Part shown: piece by piece, positions 7,754 through 15,136 of the stretch | How the letters are laid out: every line of letters starts with the position of its first letter | How positions within the stretch are numbered: the stretch's first letter is position 1 | Origin: a virus | IMG/VR virus record: IMGVR_UViG_3300029267_002897 | Location: 62,001 to 126,000 of that record | Length of the DNA stretch: 64,000 nucleotides | Direction: 5' to 3' (one strand) | Notes under the pieces: generated by a model | Database searches by the model: none | What the model was told of the DNA's origin: nothing | Seen by the model: the letters and a program-made list of their open reading frames with translations, nothing else | Program-made: the position numbers and the translations under genes

Positions 7754-8677
7754 ATGTCGGAGAAACAAACCGAAAACACGCTACCGGTGCCCCCAGAAAC
7801 AGACCTCGCAAACATCGTGCTGCCAGAATACTGGAACCGCGATAAGCCCGGGAGTCTGAAAGACCTGACCACTTCCATCAAGGAGTGCGGCCAGCAGACG
7901 CCAGTGCTCGTGCGTCCGCAGAAGGGTGGGAAGTTCCTGCTCGTGGACGGGCGGCGGCGCTACATGGTGTTGAAGGACCTCAAAATCAAGACCATCCGTA
8001 TCGCGCCGAAGACCGGGAAGGCCGAGGAGGACTACCTCCACAGTCTCGTGGTCAACCTCCAGCGGGAGGGCCACAACCCCATGGAGAAGGCTCGCGTCTT
8101 CAAAGAGCTGAGCGAGAGCGGCAAGAAGAACCGCGAAATCGCCCGCGCCTGTGGCGTGACCGAGGGCAGCGTCAGCCAGCACCTGTCCTTCTTCGAGCTG
8201 CCCGCCAAGATGCAGCGCGCCCTCCGGGATGAGAGAATCACTCCCGGCCACGCGCGCCAGCTTCTGCGCGTGAACGAAGAAGAAGACATGACCATCCAGG
8301 AGAAGTTCTTCGAGAAATGCCTGGAGGGAATGACCGTCACCGACCTGGAAGAGGTCACCGCCCACTACTTGCACCGCAAGGAGGAAAAAGCCAAGGCCAA
8401 GGCCGAAGCCAAGAAGGCCAAGGGCAAGGACGGCAAGGGCAAGGGCAAAGGCAAAGCGGCCTCCGGCAAGAGCAGCAGCGGCAGCGGACGCAAGCCCCAG
8501 ACCACCGACTACGGCGAGTACGAACTCAACATGGTCAGCAAGACGAAGGCCCTCGAGTTGCTCAACTACTACGAGGGTGTCCGCGTCAAGACCCGCAGCC
8601 CCAAGAAGAACGCCTTTTACAAGGGCGTCCTTCAGGGCCTCGAACTAGCCGCGGGCATCATGGAGTTCGAGGACTAG
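7754..8677 (+). CDS. ParB/Spo0J-family DNA-binding protein
   Basis: Encodes 307 residues; the ATG has GGAGG upstream. The N-terminal ParB-like nuclease/CTPase fold is visible as SIKECGQQTPVLVRP followed by FLLVDGRRRY. A helix-turn-helix follows (NREIARACGVTEGSVSQHL, about residue 130). A Lys/Gly/Ser-rich linker (about 205-245) leads to a compact C-terminal region. ParB proteins bind parS palindromes and spread along DNA. No ParA partner is in the window, so the protein may instead be a regulator or genome organiser. A dispersed palindrome found across the window is a possible binding site; that link is untested. The stop overlaps by three bases the stop of the convergent sigma gene. Confidence 0.85.
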   Translation: MSEKQTENTLPVPPETDLANIVLPEYWNRDKPGSLKDLTTSIKECGQQTPVLVRPQKGGKFLLVDGRRRYMVLKDLKIKTIRIAPKTGKAEEDYLHSLVVNLQREGHNPMEKARVFKELSESGKKNREIARACGVTEGSVSQHLSFFELPAKMQRALRDERITPGHARQLLRVNEEEDMTIQEKFFEKCLEGMTVTDLEEVTAHYLHRKEEKAKAKAEAKKAKGKDGKGKGKGKAASGKSSSGSGRKPQTTDYGEYELNMVSKTKALELLNYYEGVRVKTRSPKKNAFYKGVLQGLELAAGIMEFED

Positions 8678-9693
8678 GCGCAAACGTCCGACAGACTCCG
8701 CACACATTTCCGGTCCAATTCCAGCCGTAAGAATTTCAAGGCATCTTCCTTGACCTGACGCACACGCTCCGGCGTGATGCCCGTGATTGCGGCTAGCTGA
8801 TGCAGACTTTTACTGTGGGAGCGACGTTCGCCCTTGGCGACGTCGAAGTATTGCATCATGATGAACCGGTCACGCTCGCGGATGGGTATCCGATGTAGCA
8901 CAGCGTGTAATAGTCCCGCTACGTCGGAGTCGATGGTGGTCTCTTCTATATTCTGATGGGCATCGGCAATTGGGAGGTTGTCGATGGTCATAAACGAATG
9001 TAAGGAAGGACTCTCGTCGACGAGCATGAAATCGTGCGTACCCGTCGTGCATGGGTGTTTAAGACTCGCGTCGAGCATGTCTGGGTCCTCAAGTCGGAGG
9101 TCACAATGTTTACAGACATACACTCCGTACTTCTGAGCCCGACGATGTGCTTTCTGCTTATGGGAAGGGATATGTATCAGGTGACTGTTGTGTATCTCAT
9201 CCATCATTTCCTTACGTATCCACCACGCGGCGTAGGTCAAGAAACGTGTTTTCTTGCTTAGGTCGAACTTATCCACTGCAATGATGAGTCCCAGATTTCC
9301 TGCGGATACGAGCCGTTGGACGTGGATTGGATTCTTAGTAATCTTGCGTGCCGTGGTCATCACGAAACGCAAATTGGAAACGATTAATTTGTTGCGCGCT
9401 TCCATATCGCGGTCGGCACCACATGACGGACAGTACTTGGGACTGACGTGCGTTTCGTATCGAAGCGTACATCTTTCGCATACGTACACGCGTCCGTTGC
9501 TACGTTCCGGCGCGGCGGTAGCGCAGCGAGGACAGTTCTGCACACGTACTCGATGAGGGAGACGTCGTTTACAATGAGGGCACGTTTTATAGCGTACCAG
9601 TAGAGCTTTCTCTTCAGCAGCGGTTAAGATAGGGTGCTTGCCCACGTCTTCGTAGTAATCTCGGAACACTCGGTCCGAGAAGAAGTCGTCCAT
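8674..9693 (-). CDS. sigma-70-family RNA polymerase sigma factor with inserted zinc ribbons
   Basis: Encodes 339 residues from the ATG at 9693, which has AGGAGG seven bases upstream; a GTG eight codons earlier is less likely. It would direct host RNA polymerase to phage promoters. Region 1.2-like sequence (residues 12-36, LTAAEEKALLVRY), region 2 (EARNKLIVSNLRF, then FLTYAAWWIRKEM) and region 4 with a helix-turn-helix (ITGITPERVRQVKEDALKFL) are clear. Two four-Cys zinc ribbons (C38, C41, C54, C57 and C72, C75, C88, C91) interrupt the junction of regions 1.2 and 2.1. A third cluster (C194, C197, C215, H220) sits in the region 3 area. It is transcribed alone, opposite to its neighbours. Confidence 0.88.
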   Translation of the reverse strand: MDDFFSDRVFRDYYEDVGKHPILTAAEEKALLVRYKTCPHCKRRLPHRVRVQNCPRCATAAPERSNGRVYVCERCTLRYETHVSPKYCPSCGADRDMEARNKLIVSNLRFVMTTARKITKNPIHVQRLVSAGNLGLIIAVDKFDLSKKTRFLTYAAWWIRKEMMDEIHNSHLIHIPSHKQKAHRRAQKYGVYVCKHCDLRLEDPDMLDASLKHPCTTGTHDFMLVDESPSLHSFMTIDNLPIADAHQNIEETTIDSDVAGLLHAVLHRIPIRERDRFIMMQYFDVAKGERRSHSKSLHQLAAITGITPERVRQVKEDALKFLRLELDRKCVRSLSDVCA

Positions 9694-9809
9694 AGTAAGG
9701 CCTCCTGTCTTAACCACTGACTGTACTCAAAAGGTCTGGACAGCGCAAGCAGTCCGAGCTATTATCCCAAGTTGCCGAAACATCTCGGAAATAAGAGGAG
9801 AAAGCAAAA
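9694..9809. promoter_or_regulatory. divergent intergenic region
   Basis: These 116 bases separate the sigma gene from the plus-strand replication operon and should hold both start signals. Ribosome binding sites are clear on both sides. On the minus strand a GATAAT hexamer occurs near 9761, but no convincing paired -35 box was seen. Confidence 0.35.
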
Positions 9810-10871
9810 GTGAGTAAAGCAAAAAAGGCAGACGACAAACCCGATTCCGTCCCGGAAGAAGAACCGCAGCAGGAGGAACAAACCGAAACAGAAGAGGCCA
9901 ATGCCGAAGCACTGGCCCAAACGGCAGATGAGTTTGGTGGGTCCAAGCTCCTAGCCCTCTACGGAGAAAACAACGAATCATTTGTCCACCGATACGGAGA
10001 GAAAATCCTCCGGATTGAGCACGAAGGGCTCAACGAGGATAAAGTCTGGGACATCATCTGGAAGCTCCCCGACGAGATGCAAGACCCAATCTCGGACATC
10101 ATGCAACGCATGAATCCTGACCGGAAAGGGATTCTCTCTTCCAATACCCAGCCGGAGTTCACGGAACTCCGCTTGTTCCAAGGAACTGGAGCAGACCCCA
10201 ACCGCCCCGAGACTGCCATCCCCGGCCAGTTCTACATGTCATCGAAAGAGAACGTGGGGAAGGAATTCATCGGTGCGGTTCTGGCCATCTGGGAAGGCCG
10301 AACCATGTGGGGCGCTCGTGATGGGGAAAATGCCGTGCGCATGCCGGTGTGCACTTCCATGGACCGTCACAAGGGCTCCCATTACGGCGATTGCGATACT
10401 TGTCCCAACCGGCCATGGAAAGACGGCAAACCCAACGAGTGCGCCAACGACGTGATGGCCTTCATGCTCACGCAAAACTTGAAGGACATTGTACTGGTGC
10501 GCTTCCAACGCACCTCCGAGCCTGCTGGTCGGCAGCTGATGAAGTTCGTCAAGCGCGGCAAGGTCCCATGGGCACGGTGGTTCAGCATCAAATCAGAAGA
10601 GCGGAAATCTTCACAGGACAAGAGCCGCCGCTGGTACGTGATGCAAGTCGAGCCTGTCGAAGGCGAGACGGTGGACACAAAGCTCCACCCCTTCTGTGAT
10701 GCGATGTGCACCCTGGCGGAGCGAGACTTCATCTACTCCGGCATTGCGCGCATCTATCGGCAGGCCGCTCGGGCAATGGAAGACTTCGACGACGAGGATG
10801 TACCCGGAATGACTACCGACTCGGACGACGAAGGGTACGGCAGCATGGAAGACATGCCCGAGGATATGTAG
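9810..10871 (+). CDS. putative ssDNA-binding protein with cysteine cluster and acidic tail
   Basis: Encodes 353 residues from a GTG preceded by AGAGGAG. No family is certain. The N-terminus is acidic and Gln/Glu-rich. A middle domain carries a metal-binding-like set (CTSMDRH, GDCDTCPNRPW, NECAN). The C-terminal 35 residues are highly acidic (ending SMEDMPEDM), as in many phage single-stranded DNA-binding proteins, where such tails recruit replication partners. It is the first gene of the operon holding a nuclease, primase-helicase and DNA polymerase, and a strong terminator directly after it could boost its level relative to downstream genes; both fit an abundant replication accessory protein. 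The assignment is inference. Confidence 0.6.
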   Translation: MSKAKKADDKPDSVPEEEPQQEEQTETEEANAEALAQTADEFGGSKLLALYGENNESFVHRYGEKILRIEHEGLNEDKVWDIIWKLPDEMQDPISDIMQRMNPDRKGILSSNTQPEFTELRLFQGTGADPNRPETAIPGQFYMSSKENVGKEFIGAVLAIWEGRTMWGARDGENAVRMPVCTSMDRHKGSHYGDCDTCPNRPWKDGKPNECANDVMAFMLTQNLKDIVLVRFQRTSEPAGRQLMKFVKRGKVPWARWFSIKSEERKSSQDKSRRWYVMQVEPVEGETVDTKLHPFCDAMCTLAERDFIYSGIARIYRQAARAMEDFDDEDVPGMTTDSDDEGYGSMEDMPEDM

Positions 10872-10879
10872 GACCGACT

Positions 10880-10913
10880 GAGAGTGGGGTTAATAGCCCC
10901 ACTCTCTTTTTTT
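10880..10913 (+). terminator. strong Rho-independent terminator
   Basis: A ten-pair stem GAGAGTGGGG (10880-10889) with CCCCACTCTC (10897-10906), a seven-base loop and seven T (10907-10913). It sits after the ssDNA-binding-like gene and before the downstream replication genes, so it either ends that transcript or partly attenuates the operon. Confidence 0.9.
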
Positions 10914-10929
10914 CTAAAGAGGTATCGCA

Positions 10930-11775
10930 ATGACCGCCGACATCAAACCCTCCCAATTCGTTCTTGAACACGCCCCCTGGTCGGTGAGCAAGGCGGATAC
11001 CGCTAAAGAATGCCCTAAGAAATTCTGGTTTGCTTACGTCGTAAAGGAAAAGCGCAAAACCAACGTGGATGCGCTCGTCGGGAAAGCTGCCCACAAGGCA
11101 TTGGAATACGCCTTGAGTGGGCGCTCGGTTTCCAAGTCGATTGACTTCGCTATTGAAGAGTACGAACTAACTTCTCCTGAGATAGAACGTATGTGGGCCT
11201 TCCTCCCCGCGATGGAACACTTTCTGCGGAAGTTCCGTTTCTATTGCGAGAAGCATGGAACCCACGAACCAAAGCTCGAACAAAAACTCGCGGTGGACCT
11301 CGAAGGAAACATCGTTAAGAATTTCTTCGATAACGAGAATGCCTTCCTCCGCGGAGTGGTAGACATATCAGTGCGGTTTGCTTCTAAGCCCTATGGTCTC
11401 GTCATCGACCATAAGACTGGCCGAGAACGCACGCTCAGGTATTACGCGAAACAATTTCTCGCCTATCAGATTCTACTGAAGGCGCACCATCCAGAACTCA
11501 CTCGGATTATGTCCGGTGTGAACTGGCTCAAATCTGACCGGATAGAGCTGGGCAAGTTCATTGATGTGCCCGATGTCCTTGCCTTGATGAACAAGTTCGT
11601 TGCGTTTTTGAACGAAGCAACCCAAGACTGCACTGACTTCTCAGTGTACAGAACTAGCAGGCTCTGCGACTGGTGTGACTACAAGTCGAAGTGTCCTGCC
11701 TTCAGTTCGGGGACAAATGCCGATGTCGTCGACCAAACGGAAAAAGAAGAAAGGAATCAGCCGGGAACAGCTTAA
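10930..11775 (+). CDS. PD-(D/E)XK nuclease, Cas4-like, second copy
   Basis: Encodes 281 residues, with AGAGGT upstream of the ATG. Features of the RecB/Cas4 fold: VSKADTAKECPKKFWF, VGKAAHKALEYA, FLRGVVDISVRF, VIDHKTGRE and YYAKQFLAYQI. The Cys in ECPKK and three C-terminal cysteines (CDWCDYKSKC) make the four-cysteine iron-sulfur set. It is related in layout to 4934-5788 but clearly diverged. Placed directly ahead of the primase-helicase and polymerase, it probably trims DNA ends during replication or recombination. There is no sign of CRISPR genes, so a role in spacer acquisition is not supported. The primase gene overlaps its 3' end. Confidence 0.85.
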   Translation: MTADIKPSQFVLEHAPWSVSKADTAKECPKKFWFAYVVKEKRKTNVDALVGKAAHKALEYALSGRSVSKSIDFAIEEYELTSPEIERMWAFLPAMEHFLRKFRFYCEKHGTHEPKLEQKLAVDLEGNIVKNFFDNENAFLRGVVDISVRFASKPYGLVIDHKTGRERTLRYYAKQFLAYQILLKAHHPELTRIMSGVNWLKSDRIELGKFIDVPDVLALMNKFVAFLNEATQDCTDFSVYRTSRLCDWCDYKSKCPAFSSGTNADVVDQTEKEERNQPGTA

Positions 11776-14700
11776 AAAAATCTGGCGACAGATTGATGTT
11801 CGTGACTGGCTGACGCTCTTTCAAGAGCATAAACCCAATAACGCGTTTCAAGTACACGCGAGAAATACGCTGCTAGGGCGGTGTCCGCATCCCGACCATG
11901 CGGATCATACTCCATCCTTCTGGCTCCACTCTGGACCCAACGAAGATGACCGCTGCTTTGCCAAGTGTTTTGGTTGTGGCTATTTCACTTCGAATCCCGT
12001 CGAACTTATTGCTATAACCAAGGGTATCTCGGAAGCCGAGACCCTCCAGTTCTTACAAGAAAAATACAACCTCAGCTTTCTGCCGAAGAAGGCTGCCGCC
12101 GAACTCGAAGCACGCCGCAAGAACCAGCTCGTCAAGAACGCCATTTTCAGTGCAGCTAGGGACATCCTCGTAGACGCCTTGGCAAATTCCTCCGCGCACC
12201 CCTACGCGCATCAGGCGGTAGATTGGCTGATAAACCAACGGCATGTTCCCAAGTCGGTCCTAAGTTCTCTACCGGTAGGCATCATGCCTCCGCTCCTGAA
12301 TCTCCAGCAAGTGCTCTCCAATCAGTACAAACGCCGATTCAAGGCGTGGCGCGCAAACCCCACTAGCGATAAACCCGAAGACTTGACCGATGACGTCACC
12401 GTCTATCTCGAAGCTACGTACAACAACACCAAGTTCAACGGTGCAATCATCTGGCCGCTCCATGTGACGCCAAAGGAAATCGGGCGCTTGAAGCTGCGGG
12501 TACCTGTCTCCGGCTCCAAGGATTACGCCATCCCCGAAGACGACTTCGAAGAAAACCTCGGCCTCTACGGTCTTGGATGGGATGCCTACAAGTCCTTCTT
12601 CAAGCCGGGAGGCTCCAACTATGTGTACGTGACCGAGGGCGAGATGGACGCGATGTCCGTCATGGCTCAGTTCATGAAGTCAGGGAGCATCCATTTCCCC
12701 ATCGTCTCCGCTGGAGGTCTCGGAGGTGCAGCACATATTGAACCGGTGCTGAAGGAATCCGGGATTGAAAAGATATTCCTCATTGGCGACAGCCCAAAGA
12801 AAGGGAAGGCGGGCGGAGATACGGTAGTTCAGGGTTGGCTCGAGAATATTCGAGAACTGCCTACCCGTGTGTTCGTCGGTTGGGACGAGTTACTCCCCGC
12901 CGGAGACCTGGACGAAGCGGTTAACACCCAACAGCTAGGGATTGCCAAAGTTGAAGAAACCATCTGGAAGAAGAGCGATGACAATTTCACAGCACCCTGG
13001 AACTGGGCATTCGAACGCGCACGCCATGAGTTGGACGGGCTAAACCAGGAAGACCATCGCGCTCTCATAGAGAAAGCATCCGAACATGGACGATACCTTC
13101 GACACAGACTCGAAGAAGCGGCCTACGTCAAGGCCGTCTCCGAAGCTTACCCCCAAATACCTGAGCGAATACTCAAACTCGAGATTACAACTCGGGAGGA
13201 CAACGAACTCGGTTTCATCCTCCGAGTACGCGAGGCGCTGTCGGACATTTTCTTCGTCGTGGGGACCCTCCCCCGTGACAATGGCCGCGATCTTCTCCTG
13301 TTCCACAAGATAAACAAGACCTTCACTACGGTGAAGCTCGATAGCGAGCAGTCCATTGCTTCGGAGTTGGCACCTCTCGCGGGCAACCTCGTGGAATTTA
13401 CCAAAGAGAACGTGGGATTCCCGGCGTTCCTCACGCCACCGGACGAGAGTGAAGGGCTCGGGATGCGCAAGCTCAATCAGAACTTGCGGATGTACACGAA
13501 GGAAGCCGTCAATAGTCTCGCCCAAGGAGCAGTTGATACGCGCTTCGCTACCAAGTTGAATCAGGGCTATCACTGCATGCGGCAGGGAGAACATGCCACG
13601 GACCCGAAGGAGTATATTGTCTGTGGTCGAGACGTTTTCCGCGTCGACCGTGATGGTCCCGAGCCGACATACGAGTTGCTGGCGGGTCCTTCCGACCGAG
13701 GCATCGTATTCAACGGAGACTTGAGTCATGGGATGCCAGAAAGCTGGGTTCCCCACGGTCTCACCCTAGACGCACTCAACCAGGGTAAAGATGTCGACCT
13801 GAAACAACTCTACGAGGACATAGTTACGTATTACCAGTGCGGGTTCCGGTTCAAAAACCACGACATCACTGCCCGGTTCCTCGCAGCGATAATCATGCTC
13901 ATGCCCATCATGGATGTTTTCCCGAACCCCATGATGCTTTTCGTCACCGGAGAAACACACTCGGGTAAGTCGTCGCTTCTCGCGTCGTTCGCAGGCATGA
14001 ACAACCTCGACCACATCCAACTTCTCCAGCACTCCAACGGATGGACGAGCTACTCTGCCAAGGGCGTCATTCAAGCAGCCAGTGGCGACTCTCGTCTCCT
14101 GGTCCTCGACGAATTCGAACTTGACGGTAAAAACCGGCATCAGGTTCAACAGATATATGAAATCTACCGCTCCATGATTACCGGTGAAGTACGGCGCGTT
14201 GTCGGTCAGCCTCTCGGTGTCCCCATCAAACTCCATCTACGCCATCCCGTTCTGTTTGCCGCCATAACCGCGGCGGAGAAACCGCAGGACCTGAATCGCC
14301 TGATACAAATTGAGATGCATAAGACCGAGTTTCGGACTCGCGCTGACGTTCCTATCATGCGGGAGTTAGGCCGCGAAAAACTGGACCAAATGCGTCGGGG
14401 CCTATGCACAGGGATGTATCCTCACGCCCTAAAGCTCCGCAAACTTTCTGAAGAAATCATGGAAGAGTACGTGGAGTTCCGCACTGAACTTCCCGTCAAT
14501 GTGGAGTGGCGATTCGCATCCAACCTTTACCCCGTAATGGCATTGTTCAAGATGCTCGATATAGATTGGAAGCAGTTCTTCTGGGATTACGCCGCACAAC
14601 ATGAAGACGTGCTAACCGTCGCGGGCTCCGTTACCGAGTCCGAGACATATCTCGACGCTCTCCTCCAGAATTCCAACTTGTGGGACCCCGACACCAAACT

Positions 14701-15136
14701 CAGCTACTCGGTTTCACAGATGCTGATAAATAGCGAGCGCCGCGCCGAGATTAACTCCCGAGCGTGTGGAGTTTATTACGACTCACAGCAGAACTTGCTG
14801 TTGTTCCTCGTGGAACAAGTCATCCCCCGACTTCTACCGCCGCACCTACTCAATAAAGGCATTACTTCACAGCGGTTGAAAGACACACTCGGCCGTCATC
14901 GTATGGCGCTGTCTAGGAAGGAAATCAAAGAATCTGGGATTCTCCAACGTGTGGGACCCTATCTGGGCGCGGGCGTTAAGTTAGAAAACGTCGTGGTATT
15001 GAAAGTACCGGACAGCTGGCTGCGCGTCACGCAAGACTTACCCGAAGAAAAAGCGGAGGATACCCCCGATGCCGAAGAACCCTCACTCGACGAACCAGAC
15101 ATCGACGAAGACTTCGGAAGCAACGTCGACTGGTAG
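11717..15136 (+). CDS. DNA primase-helicase (CHC2 zinc finger, TOPRIM, P-loop ATPase)
   Basis: Encodes 1139 residues if started at the ATG at 11717; an ATG two codons later (11723) is as likely. Both follow GGGGAC and overlap the nuclease gene. N-terminal CHC2-type zinc finger: C56 with H58/H61, and C84, C87 (CFGC). TOPRIM: YVTEGEMDAMS near residue 303, then LIGDSPKKG. The C-terminal half holds Walker A (TGETHSGKSS, about 745) and Walker B (LLVLDEFELD, about 794). A single protein would thus prime lagging strands and unwind DNA. At nearly 1140 residues it is about twice the size of T7 gp4, with a long central region of no clear assignment. The acidic C-terminal tail (EEPSLDEPDIDEDFG) may recruit partners. 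The polymerase gene overlaps its end. Confidence 0.88.
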   Translation: MPMSSTKRKKKKGISREQLKKIWRQIDVRDWLTLFQEHKPNNAFQVHARNTLLGRCPHPDHADHTPSFWLHSGPNEDDRCFAKCFGCGYFTSNPVELIAITKGISEAETLQFLQEKYNLSFLPKKAAAELEARRKNQLVKNAIFSAARDILVDALANSSAHPYAHQAVDWLINQRHVPKSVLSSLPVGIMPPLLNLQQVLSNQYKRRFKAWRANPTSDKPEDLTDDVTVYLEATYNNTKFNGAIIWPLHVTPKEIGRLKLRVPVSGSKDYAIPEDDFEENLGLYGLGWDAYKSFFKPGGSNYVYVTEGEMDAMSVMAQFMKSGSIHFPIVSAGGLGGAAHIEPVLKESGIEKIFLIGDSPKKGKAGGDTVVQGWLENIRELPTRVFVGWDELLPAGDLDEAVNTQQLGIAKVEETIWKKSDDNFTAPWNWAFERARHELDGLNQEDHRALIEKASEHGRYLRHRLEEAAYVKAVSEAYPQIPERILKLEITTREDNELGFILRVREALSDIFFVVGTLPRDNGRDLLLFHKINKTFTTVKLDSEQSIASELAPLAGNLVEFTKENVGFPAFLTPPDESEGLGMRKLNQNLRMYTKEAVNSLAQGAVDTRFATKLNQGYHCMRQGEHATDPKEYIVCGRDVFRVDRDGPEPTYELLAGPSDRGIVFNGDLSHGMPESWVPHGLTLDALNQGKDVDLKQLYEDIVTYYQCGFRFKNHDITARFLAAIIMLMPIMDVFPNPMMLFVTGETHSGKSSLLASFAGMNNLDHIQLLQHSNGWTSYSAKGVIQAASGDSRLLVLDEFELDGKNRHQVQQIYEIYRSMITGEVRRVVGQPLGVPIKLHLRHPVLFAAITAAEKPQDLNRLIQIEMHKTEFRTRADVPIMRELGREKLDQMRRGLCTGMYPHALKLRKLSEEIMEEYVEFRTELPVNVEWRFASNLYPVMALFKMLDIDWKQFFWDYAAQHEDVLTVAGSVTESETYLDALLQNSNLWDPDTKLSYSVSQMLINSERRAEINSRACGVYYDSQQNLLLFLVEQVIPRLLPPHLLNKGITSQRLKDTLGRHRMALSRKEIKESGILQRVGPYLGAGVKLENVVVLKVPDSWLRVTQDLPEEKAEDTPDAEEPSLDEPDIDEDFGSNVDW

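Noticed and set aside
4934-11775. CRISPR-Cas adaptation module based on Cas4-like genes
   Set aside because: No repeat arrays, Cas1 or Cas2 found; the genes sit among phage replication genes.
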